From assembly GCF_001645125.1 (NCBI RefSeq), contig NZ_LXKA01000333.1, positions 1 to 64,000 of the forward strand: 64,000 nt of DNA, given 5' to 3'. This DNA is from Paraburkholderia ginsengiterrae (GTDB lineage: Bacteria > Pseudomonadota > Gammaproteobacteria > Burkholderiales > Burkholderiaceae). Positions 36,023 to 46,202 of this stretch are shown here, piece by piece (the first letter of the stretch is position 1; every line of letters begins with the position of its first letter). The notes under the pieces were generated by a model. It ran no database searches and had not been told where the DNA came from. It saw nothing but the letters and a program-made list of their open reading frames with translations. The translations under genes and the position numbers were made by a program.

Positions 36023-36421
36023 ATGACAAACCTTCGCGCGTTTCGAGCCTTATGCCTTATTAGCGGCGTCCCGTTCGCGGCCGCCGCCCTGCCCGTCCAC
36101 GCCCAGCAACCGGCCGCCATGCCCGGCATGGACATGTCCGCTTCCGCGGACGCCGGTTCGGGCAATTCGACACCGGCATTCAAGGCCGCCGACGAAAAAA
36201 TGATGCAGGACATGAGCGCCCCCGCCTACACCGGCGACGCCGACAAGGATTTTGTCGCGCACATGATTCCGCATCATCAAGGCGCGATCGACATGGCGCA
36301 GGTCGAATTGAAGTACGGCCGCGACCCGGAGTTGAAGCGGCTAGCGCGAAACATCATCAAGGCCCAGCACGATGAAATCGCGTTCATGAAACGCTGGCAG
36401 GCACAGCACGGGGTGAAGTGA
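36023..36421 (+). CDS. DUF305 family periplasmic protein, putative copper-binding
   Basis: A 132-residue protein with a signal peptide (MTNLRAFRAL... to HAQQ near residue 28) and Met-rich stretch PAAMPGMDMSASADAG. DUF305 core FVAHMIPHHQGAIDMAQVEL carries H80, H84 and H85. The C-terminal helix DEIAFMKRWQAQHG is also typical. DUF305 proteins are four-helix metal-binding proteins common near copper genes. The stop at 36421 is 2 bases from the kdpE stop on the other strand. Confidence 0.88.
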   Translation: MTNLRAFRALCLISGVPFAAAALPVHAQQPAAMPGMDMSASADAGSGNSTPAFKAADEKMMQDMSAPAYTGDADKDFVAHMIPHHQGAIDMAQVELKYGRDPELKRLARNIIKAQHDEIAFMKRWQAQHGVK

Positions 36422-36423
36422 CG

Positions 36424-37137
36424 CTATTGACTGTGATGGTCGGTCACGCCGACCACCATGTAGCCGACGCCAGTCTCGGTAATGATGTACTCCGGCTGTG
36501 CCGGGTCCAGTTCGAGTTTCTGGCGAAGGTGCCCCATGTAGATGCGCAAATAGTGGTAATTGGTCGCCTGTGACGGACCCCACACCTCCTGAAGCAACTG
36601 CTGATGCGTCAGCACCCGCCCCGCATGCGACAGCAGTGCCGACAGCAGCCGGTACTCGATCGGGCTGAGATGAATGATCTGGCTGTCACGCGTGACTCTC
36701 CGGTCAACCAGATCGACCGTAATCCCGCCGAAATGCACCTTGTGCAACTCGGGCCGTCCACCGCAGGTTTGCCGCCGCAAATGCGCGCGGATTCGCGCGG
36801 TCAGCTCCGGCACGCCGAACGGTTTGGTCAGATAGTCGTCGGCGCCGGCATCGAGCGCCGCGACCTTGTGCTCTTCATGGGTGCGTGCCGAGAGGACAAT
36901 GACGGGCAGCGTCGACCAGCCGCGCAATTCGCGGATCACGTCGATGCCGTCCATATCCGGCAAACCGAGATCGACGATGATCAGATCGGGCCGCCGCGTC
37001 GCCGCGTGGATCAGCCCCTCGCGCCCTGTCTCCGCGTCGAGGACCGACATGCCAGCGGCTTCCAGCGACGTGTGCACGAAACGGCGAATGTGTTTGTCGT
37101 CCTCGATCAGCACTACGGTAACCGTCGGGTCGCTCAT
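36424..37137 (-). CDS. kdpE: KdpE response regulator
   Basis: A 237-residue OmpR-type regulator. The receiver domain has VVLIEDDKHIRRF with the acidic pair, the phospho-Asp region in LIIVDLGLPDMDG, LSA and a Lys in YLTKPF. The C-terminal winged helix has PIEYRLLSALLSHAG and VLTHQQLLQEVWG. It activates kdpFABC in other bacteria. GGAA precedes ATG 37137, only 2-3 bases away; an in-frame ATG at 37170 overlapping kdpC is an alternative. No kdpD gene lies between kdpC and kdpE. Confidence 0.93.
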   Translation of the reverse strand: MSDPTVTVVLIEDDKHIRRFVHTSLEAAGMSVLDAETGREGLIHAATRRPDLIIVDLGLPDMDGIDVIRELRGWSTLPVIVLSARTHEEHKVAALDAGADDYLTKPFGVPELTARIRAHLRRQTCGGRPELHKVHFGGITVDLVDRRVTRDSQIIHLSPIEYRLLSALLSHAGRVLTHQQLLQEVWGPSQATNYHYLRIYMGHLRQKLELDPAQPEYIITETGVGYMVVGVTDHHSQ

Positions 37138-37166
37138 TTTCCTTCGGATACCTGCCGGTACTGTCA

Positions 37167-37751
37167 TCATCCGTGCATCGGCTTGAGGTCGTCGAGCGCG
37201 AGGTTCAGCTTCAGCACATTCACGCGCGCCTCGCCCAGAATCCCCCACTGCCGCGCGGAGGTGTAGCGGGACACGAGCGCGTTAACCTGGTCGGCCGTCA
37301 GGCCCCGCGCCTTGGCGACGCGCGCCGCCTGGTACGCCGCCGCGGCAGGACTGATCTCGGGATCGAGCCCGCTGGCCGACGACGTCACCAGATCGACCGG
37401 CACGGGCTGCGACATATCGGTGCCGGCCGCCTTCAGGGCGTCGATGCGGCCTTTGATTTCATCGGCGAGTGCCGGGTTGGTCGGGCCGAGATTCGAGCCG
37501 CCCGAGTTCTGCGCGTTGTACGGCATCGGCGTAGTGGCCGACAGGCGTCCCCAGAAATAGTATGGCGCGTCGAACTGCTGGCCGATCACGGCCGAACCCA
37601 CCAGCTTGCCGTTATGCTCGATCAGGCTGCCGCTCGTCTGACTCGGAAATACTGCATGCCCGATGCCGGTCACGACGAGCGGGTACACGACACCCACCAT
37701 CACGGTTAGAAGGACGAACAGCACGATTACTGGCCGAATCACGTTTTTCAT
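37167..37751 (-). CDS. kdpC: KdpC, K+-transporting ATPase subunit C
   Basis: A 194-residue inner-membrane protein with one N-terminal helix ([20 protein letters not shown]) and a periplasmic-facing domain. Family features include [29 protein letters not shown] and [16 protein letters not shown]. It is needed for assembly and K+ affinity of the KdpFABC pump. The gene starts 18 bases after kdpB and its stop lies 29 bases before kdpE. Confidence 0.95.
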   Translation of the reverse strand: MKNVIRPVIVLFVLLTVMVGVVYPLVVTGIGHAVFPSQTSGSLIEHNGKLVGSAVIGQQFDAPYYFWGRLSATTPMPYNAQNSGGSNLGPTNPALADEIKGRIDALKAAGTDMSQPVPVDLVTSSASGLDPEISPAAAAYQAARVAKARGLTADQVNALVSRYTSARQWGILGEARVNVLKLNLALDDLKPMHG

Positions 37752-37769
37752 GATGGTTGCTCTATCGGG

Positions 37770-39899
37770 TCAAACCCAGCCGAAGGCCTTGAGGATCACG
37801 TCGATCAGCTTGATGAACGGGAACGGCAACAGGATGCCGCCCAGCCCGTAGATCAGCAGATTGCGGCGCAGCAGCGACGCCGCGCCCAGCGCCCGGTATT
37901 TCACGCCTTTGAGCGCGAGGGGGATCAGCGCGACGATGATCAGGGCATTGAAAATCACCGCCGACAGAATCGCCGACGACGGCGAATTCAGATGCATCAC
38001 GTCCAGCACGCGCAACTGCGGGTAAGTCGTCGCGAACGCGGCCGGGATGATCGCGAAGTACTTGGCGACGTCGTTGGCAATCGAGAACGTAGTGAGCGAG
38101 CCGCGTGTCATCAGCATCTGTTTGCCGATCTCGACGATCTCGATCAGCTTGGTGGGATTCGAATCGAGGTCCACCATGTTGCCGGCTTCCTTCGCCGCCT
38201 GCGTGCCCGAATTCATCGCCACCGCGACGTCCGCCTGCGCGAGCGCCGGCGCGTCGTTGGTGCCGTCGCCCGTCATGGCGACGAGCCGGCCCTCGCCCTG
38301 ATGCGAGCGGATCATCGACAGCTTCGCCTCCGGTGTCGCTTCGGCGAGAAAGTCGTCGACGCCCGCCTCGGCGGCGATGGCCGCCGCGGTCAGCCGGTTA
38401 TCGCCCGTGATCATGACGGTCTTGATACCCATCTTGCGCAGCTCGGCAAAACGCTCCTTGATGCCGCCCTTGACGATGTCTTTCAGCTCCACCACGCCGA
38501 GCGCGCGCACCACGTCGCCCTGCCGGTCCGCTACCACGAGCGGTGTGCTGCCGCGCCGCGCGACGTCCGCCACGGCGGCGTCCAGTTCGGCCGGAAAGCG
38601 CCCGCCGTGGGATTCGACATACTGCTTGACCGAATCGGCGGCACCCTTGCGGATCTCGCGGCCGGGCAAATCGACGCCGCTCATGCGCGACTGCGCGCTG
38701 AAGGCGAGGAACGTCGCGTGCAACGAACCCATGTCACGCTCGCGCAGGTTGAAGCGCTGCTTGGCCAGCACCACGATGCTGCGGCCTTCCGGTGTTTCGT
38801 CGGCGAGCGATGACAGCTGCGCGGCATCCGCCAGCTCCTGCTCGGAGGTCCACGGCCCGGGCATGAACGCCGATGCCTGGCGGTTACCCAGCGTGATCGT
38901 GCCGGTCTTGTCGAGCAGCAGCACGTCCACGTCGCCCGCCGCCTCGACGGCGCGGCCTGACGTTGCGATCACGTTCGCCTGCATCATGCGGCTCATGCCG
39001 GCCACGCCGATCGCCGACAACAGCCCGCCGATGGTGGTCGGAATCAGGCACACGAGCAGCGCGACCAGCGCCGTGATCGTCACCACGTGACCGGCCTTCA
39101 TGGTCTGAACCGAGAACATCGAGAACGGCAGCAGCGTCGCGGTGGCGAACAGCAGAACCAGCGTGAGGGCGACCAGCAGGATGGTCAGCGCGATTTCATT
39201 CGGCGTTTTCTGGCGCTTCGCGCCTTCCACCATCGCAATCATCCGGTCGAGAAACGCCTCGCCCGGGTTCACGCTCACGCGCACGACGATCCAGTCGGAC
39301 AGCACGCGCGTGCCGCCCGTCACCGACGAGAAGTCGCCGCCCGATTCGCGGATCACCGGCGCGGACTCGCCCGTGATCGCCGATTCATCCACCGACGCGA
39401 CACCTTCGATCACCTCGCCGTCAGCCGGGACCACGTCGCCGGTTTCGATCAGTACGACGTCGCCTTTGCGCAGATCGGTCGAGGCGACGATCTGGATCGG
39501 CGCCTTGGGATGCGGCGCGTTGAGCTTCTTGGCCACCACGTTGTGCTTCGCACTGCGCAGCGACGCAGCCTGCGCCTTGGAGCGCCCCTCCGCGAGCGCC
39601 TCCGCGAAGTTGGCGAACAGCACCGTGAACCACAGCCATAACGCAATCGCGAGGATGAACCCGGCGGGCGCCTCGGCCTGGCCGCCGAGCGCGGCGAGCC
39701 AGAGAATGGTCGTGAGAATGCTGCCGATGTACACGCAGAACATCACGGGGTTGCGCAACTGTGTGCGCGGCGCAAGCTTCCTGAACGAATCGACGAGCGC
39801 GGGCCGGACGATCGCCGGATCGAACATCGAACGCGCCGCGGTGCGCGCCTGACCGATATTGTCGGGCTGATGAACCGGCGGTTGAGTACGGGTAGTCAT
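37770..39899 (-). CDS. kdpB: KdpB, K+-transporting P-type ATPase subunit B
   Basis: A 709-residue P-type ATPase that drives K+ uptake. Phosphorylation site [10 protein letters not shown] lies near residue 330; TGES is in [11 protein letters not shown], and the hinge [16 protein letters not shown] is present. The membrane helix NIVA-type segment is [15 protein letters not shown], and KdpB-specific stretches such as [18 protein letters not shown] and [13 protein letters not shown] are seen. It starts 13 bases after kdpA. Length is typical. Confidence 0.97.
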   Translation of the reverse strand: MTTRTQPPVHQPDNIGQARTAARSMFDPAIVRPALVDSFRKLAPRTQLRNPVMFCVYIGSILTTILWLAALGGQAEAPAGFILAIALWLWFTVLFANFAEALAEGRSKAQAASLRSAKHNVVAKKLNAPHPKAPIQIVASTDLRKGDVVLIETGDVVPADGEVIEGVASVDESAITGESAPVIRESGGDFSSVTGGTRVLSDWIVVRVSVNPGEAFLDRMIAMVEGAKRQKTPNEIALTILLVALTLVLLFATATLLPFSMFSVQTMKAGHVVTITALVALLVCLIPTTIGGLLSAIGVAGMSRMMQANVIATSGRAVEAAGDVDVLLLDKTGTITLGNRQASAFMPGPWTSEQELADAAQLSSLADETPEGRSIVVLAKQRFNLRERDMGSLHATFLAFSAQSRMSGVDLPGREIRKGAADSVKQYVESHGGRFPAELDAAVADVARRGSTPLVVADRQGDVVRALGVVELKDIVKGGIKERFAELRKMGIKTVMITGDNRLTAAAIAAEAGVDDFLAEATPEAKLSMIRSHQGEGRLVAMTGDGTNDAPALAQADVAVAMNSGTQAAKEAGNMVDLDSNPTKLIEIVEIGKQMLMTRGSLTTFSIANDVAKYFAIIPAAFATTYPQLRVLDVMHLNSPSSAILSAVIFNALIIVALIPLALKGVKYRALGAASLLRRNLLIYGLGGILLPFPFIKLIDVILKAFGWV

Positions 39900-39912
39900 G
39901 CTTTCCTCGATA

Positions 39913-41721
39913 TCAGTGGCCCGGGAACATCATCAGATGTTCGACGACCGGACCGAGCGCGAGCGCCGGCACATACGTGAGCGCGCCGACCAGCACCACC
40001 GTGCCGAGCAGCAGCACGACGAACAGCGGGCCGTGCGTCGGCAACGTACCGGCGGTCACGGCAATGCGCTTCTTGCCGGCGAGCGAGCCGGCAATGGCCA
40101 GCACGGGAATAATCGACCCGAAGCGGCCAAACCACATGACGATGGCTAGCGACACGTTGTAGAACGGCGTGTTGACCGACAGCCCGGCGAATGCGCTGCC
40201 GTTGTTGTTCGCGGCCGAACTGAACGCATAGAGGATTTCGGAGAACCCGTGCGGGCCCGGGTTGGCGATACCCGCCGTGCCCGCGCTCGAGAGCACGCCG
40301 ACCGACGCCCCGACCAGCACGAGCAGCGGCGTGAGCAGCACGGCGATCGACACCATCTTCATCTCGTAGGCTTCGATTTTCTTGCCCACATACTCAGGAG
40401 TGCGTCCGATCATCAAACCGGCAACGAAAACCGCGAGCAGCGCGAACACCAGCATGCCGTACAGGCCGGAACCGACACCGCCGAAGATCACCTCACCAAG
40501 CTCGATCAGCAGCAGCGGCACGAGGCCGCCCATCGGCGTCAGCGAGTCATGCATGGTGTTGACCGCGCCGCACGATGCCGACGTTGTCGCGACCGTGAAG
40601 ATGCCCGACTGTACGATGCCGAAGCGCGTTTCCTTGCCTTCCATGTTGCCGCCCGCCTGCGTGGCGGTGGCGCTCTGGTCCACATGCAGCGACGCCAGCA
40701 GCGGATTGCCACCCTGCTCCGCGGAAATCTCCACCCAGCATGCCGCCGCAAAGGCGATCGTCATGGCGGCGAGCACGGCGTAGCCCTGGCGCTGGTCACC
40801 CACCATGCGGCCGAACACGAGACATAACGCCGCGGGAATCACGAGCATCGCGATCATCTGCACGAAGTTCGCGAACGGCGTCGGGTTTTCGAACGGATGC
40901 GCCGAGTTCGCATTGAAGAAGCCACCGCCATTGGTGCCTAGCATCTTGATCGCTTCCTGCGACGCGGTCGGCCCCATCGCAATGGTCTGCTTGTCTGCCT
41001 TGTTGTCCACCATCACCGGATTGCCCTTCGCATCCTTCACCGGATTGCCTTGAGCGTCGGTCTTCGGCGTCTGGTAGGTCGTGACCTGGACCGTGGCGAC
41101 ATCCTTGTAAGACTCGAAGTTCTGGATGGCGCCCTGGCTGATGAACAGCAGCGCGATCACCACCGAGAGCGGCACGAGGATGTACAGCGTGATGCGCGTG
41201 AGGTCGACCCAGAAGTGGCCGATGGTCTTCGTGGTATGGCGCGCAAAGCCGCGCACCAGCGCCACGACGACCGCAATGCCGGTAGCGGCCGAGAAGAAGT
41301 TCTGCACGGTGAGCGCGGCCATCTGCGTCAGGTAGCTGACCGTGGACTCGGGCGTGTAGTCCTGCCAGTTCGTGTTGGTCACGAAACTGATGGCCGTGTT
41401 GAACGCGGCATCGGGTGTCATCGGGCCGAAACTCTGCGGGTTGGCCGGCAGCCATTGTTGTACGCGCAGAAATCCATATACCGCGAGCACGCCGAGCACA
41501 TTGAAGGCAATCACCGCGAGGGCGTAATGCGTCCACGACATTTCGGCTTCCGGATCGACACCGGCAAGCTTGTACAACACCGCCTCGATCGGCCGGCCCA
41601 CACGCCGCACCACGACGGATGAACCATCGAGCACGGCGGTCATGTAGCGGCCCAGCGGAATCGCCAGTGCGATCAGCACGACGATATAGAGACCGGTCTG
41701 GAACAGGTCATTGGTCGTCAT
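39913..41721 (-). CDS. kdpA: KdpA, K+-binding subunit of the Kdp pump
   Basis: A 602-residue membrane protein of about ten helices with four pore-like loops. Recognisable are [20 protein letters not shown] (first filter region), [20 protein letters not shown] (second), [20 protein letters not shown] (third) and [20 protein letters not shown] (fourth). ATG 41721 overlaps the kdpF stop by 4 bases (ATGA), so the long open frame extending further upstream is not used. It binds and selects K+. Confidence 0.97.
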   Translation of the reverse strand: MTTNDLFQTGLYIVVLIALAIPLGRYMTAVLDGSSVVVRRVGRPIEAVLYKLAGVDPEAEMSWTHYALAVIAFNVLGVLAVYGFLRVQQWLPANPQSFGPMTPDAAFNTAISFVTNTNWQDYTPESTVSYLTQMAALTVQNFFSAATGIAVVVALVRGFARHTTKTIGHFWVDLTRITLYILVPLSVVIALLFISQGAIQNFESYKDVATVQVTTYQTPKTDAQGNPVKDAKGNPVMVDNKADKQTIAMGPTASQEAIKMLGTNGGGFFNANSAHPFENPTPFANFVQMIAMLVIPAALCLVFGRMVGDQRQGYAVLAAMTIAFAAACWVEISAEQGGNPLLASLHVDQSATATQAGGNMEGKETRFGIVQSGIFTVATTSASCGAVNTMHDSLTPMGGLVPLLLIELGEVIFGGVGSGLYGMLVFALLAVFVAGLMIGRTPEYVGKKIEAYEMKMVSIAVLLTPLLVLVGASVGVLSSAGTAGIANPGPHGFSEILYAFSSAANNNGSAFAGLSVNTPFYNVSLAIVMWFGRFGSIIPVLAIAGSLAGKKRIAVTAGTLPTHGPLFVVLLLGTVVLVGALTYVPALALGPVVEHLMMFPGH

Positions 41722-41813
41722 TCGAGGGCCTCCGCGCGCAGCAGGGCATACACGAGGTAGACAAACAGCACGAGCGTGGACGCAGCCGCGAGCCACAGCG
41801 TCCAGAGCATCAT
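41718..41813 (-). CDS. kdpF: KdpF small regulatory subunit
   Basis: A 31-residue single-helix protein beginning MMLWTLWLAAASTLVLFVYL and ending [10 protein letters not shown]. Length and pattern match KdpF, which stabilises the pump and is often missed. GGGAGGCCGG precedes the ATG. Its start overlaps the stop of the upstream 34-aa gene by 4 bases, and its stop overlaps kdpA by 4 bases. Confidence 0.9.
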   Translation of the reverse strand: MMLWTLWLAAASTLVLFVYLVYALLRAEALE

Positions 41814-41914
41814 GGCCGGCCTCCCGGAGCACGGCGGAGCTTGTCGCAACCGATGGCGCCCGCCACGACAAGGCCCCCGAAGGCGGCGATTGCAAGGAGA
41901 TAAAGCAGATCCAT
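41810..41914 (-). CDS. Small ORF upstream of kdpF (34 aa)
   Basis: A 34-residue protein beginning MDLLYLLAIAAFGGLVVAGA, a single hydrophobic helix, then a Cys and a short basic tail (IGCDKLRRAPGG). GGGAGGGT lies 7-14 bases upstream of ATG 41914, a strong ribosome site. Its stop overlaps the kdpF start (ATGA), so translation is coupled. I recall similar tiny membrane proteins at this place in other kdp operons, but no function is established. Confidence 0.6.
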   Translation of the reverse strand: MDLLYLLAIAAFGGLVVAGAIGCDKLRRAPGGRP

Positions 41915-41961
41915 GGCCATACCCTCCCATGACGGTCCTTCCTAACCTGAAGCCTAGGAAA

Positions 41962-42020
41962 AGAGTGGTAAAAGCCGTGGCAAGACTCCATGCCGAGTAG
42001 TAAAGAATCCGTAAACGCGC
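41962..42020 (-). promoter_or_regulatory. Putative kdp promoter repeats
   Basis: Reading the minus strand, three T-rich half sites appear: CGTTTACGGA, CTTTACTAC and CTTTTACCAC. Known KdpE sites are also T-rich, but I could not fix a -35/-10 pair, and the assignment is weak. Confidence 0.3.
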
Positions 42021-42085
42021 ATGGCTTGCTGGTTTGTTTTCCGCTGCGGCGGGTTGCGTCGAGGTGATCCGGTGGAGTCGTTACA

Positions 42086-42832
42086 ATGGCCCGGATGAAT
42101 CACCGTCAAAAGTTTCAGATGCCAGACTCGCTGATCTCCTACTTCTGGAGTGACGACGCCATTCGCAGCCGGTGCGTGAGCGACATCGTGCTATCCGGCA
42201 GGCTCGACGTGCCTGCGCCTCCCGTGCGCCTGCTTGCGGATTGGGACAGAGAGATCGCGTCGAACGTCGTGCTGGATCCCGGCGACGTCGAGCCACTGCC
42301 GCTGCCGCGAGCGCGGGCACGCTGGCCGGACTACACGCTCTGCGTGCGGGCCGTGTCCGAGTGGACGCGTGAACTGGGACTGCCTGAGGTGCTGGCCGCA
42401 AGCGACGTTGCGCTGATGGCCTGCCGCGGCGCGAGGTATCACCATGACGGCAACCAGTATGGCCATGCAGCCTTTTGCAATCTCTTCATGAGTGACGACA
42501 AAGGCCTGGACTTGCACTTCCCCGCTTTGGACCTTCGCATTCCGTTGACACGGGGAACAGCCGTGATATTCGATACCGGCCAGCCGCATGGCGTCATTCA
42601 GCGCGGCAGCCGCGGTTTTGACGAAGCCGACTTCGCGCCGGCGCAGGATAACGTCCAGATCTTCCTGACCTGGGAGCTTCCCATCGAAGAAGTCCATGTC
42701 GCGCGTGCGCTTCAGGTCGCCTTCGACATCGCCCCTTCGGTCTCGAAGCAACTGGGCGCCGGGCAGATTCGGCTGAACGGCGAACGGGTCACGGTCTGCC
42801 CGGATTCCGGCCGGTGGCGCCGGGCCGAATGA
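42086..42832 (+). CDS. 2OG-Fe(II) oxygenase-like hypothetical protein
   Basis: A 248-residue soluble protein. A candidate non-haem iron triad is visible: H119 and D121 in [11 protein letters not shown], and H168 in [15 protein letters not shown] with R173 as the possible 2-oxoglutarate contact. This spacing and the jelly-roll-like pattern resemble 2OG-Fe(II) dioxygenases. I do not recognise a subfamily. It starts at ATG 42086 (an ATG 9 bases on is equally possible) and lies 124 bases before ppnP. Confidence 0.65.
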   Translation: MARMNHRQKFQMPDSLISYFWSDDAIRSRCVSDIVLSGRLDVPAPPVRLLADWDREIASNVVLDPGDVEPLPLPRARARWPDYTLCVRAVSEWTRELGLPEVLAASDVALMACRGARYHHDGNQYGHAAFCNLFMSDDKGLDLHFPALDLRIPLTRGTAVIFDTGQPHGVIQRGSRGFDEADFAPAQDNVQIFLTWELPIEEVHVARALQVAFDIAPSVSKQLGAGQIRLNGERVTVCPDSGRWRRAE

Positions 42833-42956
42833 TGGTCATCACGGTCACGCCGCGGCGTTGAACGGTATGATGGCGGACTCGCGCCCGGCCGGACGCCCAT
42901 ACTGGCTGTCCGCGGCGCTCACGCATTCATTCATGACGATCAGGAGGAAGACCCCC

Positions 42957-43277
42957 ATGACGGCCAGCACGCAATTCGATCAGGTTTCCGTTGTTAAACG
43001 AGCCAACGTCTACTTCGACGGAAAATGTGTGTCGCACACGGTGCTGTTCGCCGACGGCACGCGCAAGACGCTCGGCGTGATCCTGCCCGGCGCCCTCAAC
43101 TTCGGCACCGACGCGCCGGAACTCATGGAAGTGCAGGCAGGCCAATGCCGCATCCGTCTCGAGGGCAGCGACGAATGGAAGACGTATGGCGCGGGCGAGT
43201 CCTTTTCGGTGCCGGGCAAGAGCCGCTTCGACATCGACGTGATCGAAACGCTCGACTACGTCTGCAGCTATCTGTAA
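42957..43277 (+). CDS. ppnP: Pyrimidine/purine nucleoside phosphorylase PpnP
   Basis: A 106-residue small cupin of the YaiE/PpnP (DUF1255) family, which phosphorolyses many nucleosides. The pattern [19 protein letters not shown], then [14 protein letters not shown] and [17 protein letters not shown] is characteristic. AGGAGG lies 11 bases upstream of ATG 42957. A strong rho-independent terminator follows, so it is probably the end of its transcript. Confidence 0.93.
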   Translation: MTASTQFDQVSVVKRANVYFDGKCVSHTVLFADGTRKTLGVILPGALNFGTDAPELMEVQAGQCRIRLEGSDEWKTYGAGESFSVPGKSRFDIDVIETLDYVCSYL

Positions 43278-43307
43278 AGACGCACAGGTCCCGCCAAGGG
43301 GTCAACG

Positions 43308-43346
43308 AAAACGGCACCGCACAACTTCCCGGTGCCGTTTTTATTT
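43308..43346 (+). terminator. Rho-independent terminator after ppnP
   Basis: AAAACGGCACCG and CGGTGCCGTTTT pair over 12 bases around a 10-base loop, followed by a T-rich tail (TTTTTATTT). It lies 30 bases after the ppnP stop. Confidence 0.88.
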
Positions 43347-43369
43347 GAGGAGAGCTGAATCCGTGCGAA

Positions 43370-43633
43370 TCAGGCCCCGCTGCGCGCCTTGGCGATAGCT
43401 TCATCGCGAACCTTCGCGGCCGCCGCCTTCTGCCTGTCATAAACCTTCTTCGCCGCAGCGACTTTCCGGTTGTATTCCTTATTGGCTGCTGCGATCTGCA
43501 TCCGCATTTTCACGATCTCATCGGAATTGGCGCCTGGCGCCGCGTTCGCGGCGGGCTCCGATGCAGTCTGTGCCCACGCTGACGGCGCGAGCGCCGCTGT
43601 GCACAGACAGACCGTTGCGATGAGCTTCTTCAT
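43370..43633 (-). CDS. Small periplasmic hypothetical protein
   Basis: An 87-residue exported protein: MKKLIATVCLCTAALAPSAW is a signal peptide likely cut after AWA. The mature part is short and charged, with a coiled-coil-like helix (RMQIAAANKEYNRKVAAAKK and RQKAAAAKVRDEAIAKA). GGAGATA precedes ATG 43633. I do not recognise the function; small Lys/Ala-rich periplasmic proteins like this are common in Burkholderia. Confidence 0.7.
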   Translation of the reverse strand: MKKLIATVCLCTAALAPSAWAQTASEPAANAAPGANSDEIVKMRMQIAAANKEYNRKVAAAKKVYDRQKAAAAKVRDEAIAKARSGA

Positions 43634-44317
43634 AAATATCTCCGGTTGGACTGCGTTCAGGATTAACGGCGAATGCACTGGGTATGGTGTCGCGGATGCC
43701 GCCAACCCAATGTATCTGGAATGGAATTATCCCGGCATCCGATATGTCATGGCTAAATCAGGTTCCGTTCGACTGCCGGATTTCATCCACAAAATGCGTA
43801 AATGGATGGTGAATGCTGCGCATTCAAACGGGCGATAACGCCCGCCTGTAAACACACTCTCAAACCTTTGGCATCTCGAAGTTATATGCGACGGTTTATC
43901 CGTGTGCAAGAAAAATTCCGCATCGAATGCGAAATGAATGAAAAAGGTAACTGATTCATACATTCCATGATGCGATTCGAATGTCACAGTTAGCGAATAT
44001 GTGTTGAATCAATGTATTCGATATGACATCTGCGGCAATTACAAATAATCGCGATGGCATTCGAGCTTCAAACATGCAAATCCGGATGCATAGAAATAAT
44101 TCATTAACTCGACTTATGGTGGTCACCGATCCACTGAATATCAACGTGCTGTGTGAGAGGTGATCGACTCGCCGGCCGTCCGTAAGGCTCAAGTTCTCGC
44201 CCGTTGCGCCGTAGTCCGTAAAGGTGGCGCTAAAACCATGGCTCGGTTCGGGTCGAGCCGACGTGCCACATCAGGCATTCCGATTCGTGCAGCACTTTTC
44301 CACTCTTCACGGCATCC
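43634..44317. other. AT-rich intergenic region
   Basis: 684 bases clearly lower in GC than the rest of the window, especially 43850-44140. Short open frames on the minus strand (43727-43987 and 43956-44192) have no signature, odd composition and no good ribosome site, so I do not call them. It may contain the chemoreceptor promoter and remains of a lost gene. Confidence 0.4.
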
Positions 44318-46132
44318 ATGATTTCCTCACTTCGAACCCGCATCCTGATCATTTCCTCGGCTACCGTCATCGGCGCGCTCGCGCTCTCAGGCGCCGCTGC
44401 GTACACCACTGTGCGCGCCAACACGATGGAGACGATCGCACAGAACCTGAGCGCCATCGCCGGCGCCAATACGCTGGCCATCGACAAGTGGGTGGCGGCC
44501 AAAGCGCAGGCCGTGAAAGTGACCGCCGAAGAGGTGGAACACGGCGATCCGCAGGGTTTCGTCAAGCATCTGAGCCGCGCGGACGACTTCCCGATCACCA
44601 CGGTGGGCTGGACCGACAAGACCTATTTCTCGACCAGCAACACTACGCCCAAGGACTACGACCCGACCGCGCGGCCCTGGTATAAGGCAGCCATCGCTGC
44701 CGGCAAGCTGATTGTCACGAAGCCATATGGCGACGCGTCGACGGGCGTGCCTTACGTGTCGTTTTCCGCGCCGATGATCCGCAATGGCGAGGCGACCGGC
44801 GCGTTGAGCGGCGCCGTGCCGCTCGACGGCGTGCGCGAAGTGGTCGCCGCCGTGCATCCGACCCCCTCGAGCCTCGCCTTCGTGGTGACGCGCGACGGTC
44901 AGGTGATCGCCCATCCGAATGCGAAGCTGATCCTCAAGCAGGCGGCCGACATTTCCGCCGCGCTCACTCCCGACGCGCTGGCCTCGCTCGTGCAAGCCGG
45001 CGCGCCCATGGAAGTCGAGCTGGGCGGCGTCGCGAAGCTGCTCAAAGCGCAACCGGTGCAGGGCACCGACTGGTATATGGTGGTCGCGCTCGACAAGGCG
45101 GAGGCCACGGCCGGTCTCGCCAACGTGCTGCGGGCGCTCGGCGTGGCGATGGTGCTGCTGACGCTGGCGGCGGTGGCTATTGCTGCGTTCTTCACGTCAC
45201 ATTCGTTCCGCGGCCTCTCGCAGGTGCGCGACGCCATGGACACCATCGGCTCGGGCAGCGGCGATCTTTCGCATCGCCTGCCGGTCGTGGGCAAGGACGA
45301 AGTCGCGCAGATTTCCGCGTCGTTCAATGCGTTTGTCGACAAGATCGGCACGGTGCTGCTGGAAGTGCGCGCCGGCGTGGAGAACATGAAGACGGCCACC
45401 AGCGAAATCGAAATGGGCAACCGCGACCTGTCGCAGCGCACGGAAACGTCCGCCTGCAATCTGCAGAACACCTCGGCGGCGCTCACGCAACTGACCGCCA
45501 GCGTCAAGCAGTCAGCCGAAGCCGCGATGGAGGCCACGCGGCTCGCGACCTCCGCGAGCCAGGCCGCCGCGCGCGGCGGCGAGGTCGTGACGAGCGCGGT
45601 CAGCACGATGGATGAGATCGCCAAATCCTCGGCCCGTATCACCGAAATCATCGGCGTGATCGACAGCATTGCGTTTCAGACCAATATCCTTGCGCTGAAC
45701 GCCGCCGTCGAAGCGGCCCGGGCCGGCGAGAACGGCCGCGGCTTCGCCGTGGTGGCGGGCGAAGTCCGCACGCTGGCACAGCGCTGCGCGACCGCCGCGC
45801 GCGAGATCAAGGACCTGATCCAGGCGTCCGAAGCCAGCGTCGGCACGGGCGCGCAGCGCGTCCAGGCCGCCGGCGCGGCGATGCACGAGATCGTGGCTGG
45901 GATCGACCGGGTGAATCGCGTGATCGGCGAAATTGACGGCGCCATGAACGAGCAAAGCGCCGGCATCAGCCAGATCGACCGCAGCGTCGCCGAGATGGAC
46001 CAGGCGACGCAGCAGAACGCCGCCCTCGTGGAGCAATCGACCGCCGCGTCCGCCACGCTGAACGAGCAGGCGCACGGCCTGTCGCGTATCGTGGGGCTGT
46101 TCAAACTACGCCACGCCGACGCCCACGCGTAA
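44318..46132 (+). CDS. Methyl-accepting chemotaxis protein with Cache domain
   Basis: A 604-residue chemoreceptor. A first membrane helix (about 8-30) is followed by a periplasmic dCache-like sensor with [20 protein letters not shown] and [16 protein letters not shown] second helix near 275-297 leads to HAMP. The cytoplasmic hairpin has the conserved tip [20 protein letters not shown] then [17 protein letters not shown]. No C-terminal CheR-docking pentapeptide is seen. Cache sensors of this kind bind small ligands such as organic acids or amino acids; the ligand is unknown. It is a single gene. Confidence 0.93.
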   Translation: MISSLRTRILIISSATVIGALALSGAAAYTTVRANTMETIAQNLSAIAGANTLAIDKWVAAKAQAVKVTAEEVEHGDPQGFVKHLSRADDFPITTVGWTDKTYFSTSNTTPKDYDPTARPWYKAAIAAGKLIVTKPYGDASTGVPYVSFSAPMIRNGEATGALSGAVPLDGVREVVAAVHPTPSSLAFVVTRDGQVIAHPNAKLILKQAADISAALTPDALASLVQAGAPMEVELGGVAKLLKAQPVQGTDWYMVVALDKAEATAGLANVLRALGVAMVLLTLAAVAIAAFFTSHSFRGLSQVRDAMDTIGSGSGDLSHRLPVVGKDEVAQISASFNAFVDKIGTVLLEVRAGVENMKTATSEIEMGNRDLSQRTETSACNLQNTSAALTQLTASVKQSAEAAMEATRLATSASQAAARGGEVVTSAVSTMDEIAKSSARITEIIGVIDSIAFQTNILALNAAVEAARAGENGRGFAVVAGEVRTLAQRCATAAREIKDLIQASEASVGTGAQRVQAAGAAMHEIVAGIDRVNRVIGEIDGAMNEQSAGISQIDRSVAEMDQATQQNAALVEQSTAASATLNEQAHGLSRIVGLFKLRHADAHA

Positions 46133-46148
46133 GCAGGCCGGCAACGTT

Positions 46149-46174
46149 CGCGTGCCGCCGATCGACGGCACGCG
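46149..46174. terminator. Hairpin between convergent chemoreceptor and LysR genes
   Basis: CGCGTGCCG and CGGCACGCG pair over 9 bases around an 8-base loop, 16 bases after the chemoreceptor stop and before the end of the minus-strand LysR gene. Its place suggests a bidirectional terminator, though there is no T-run. Confidence 0.6.
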
Positions 46175-46202
46175 ACACCACGCATCGCTTCGGCGCGCCG
46201 CT

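Noticed and set aside
35509-36213. Minus-strand 234-codon frame opposite HMA and DUF305 genes
   Set aside because: Spans two clear + strand genes and their operator; no domain.
36604-37266. Plus-strand frame opposite kdpE
   Set aside because: Shadow of kdpE, which has receiver and winged-helix motifs.
43727-43987. Possible small minus-strand protein in the AT-rich region
   Set aside because: No ribosome site, no signature, odd composition.
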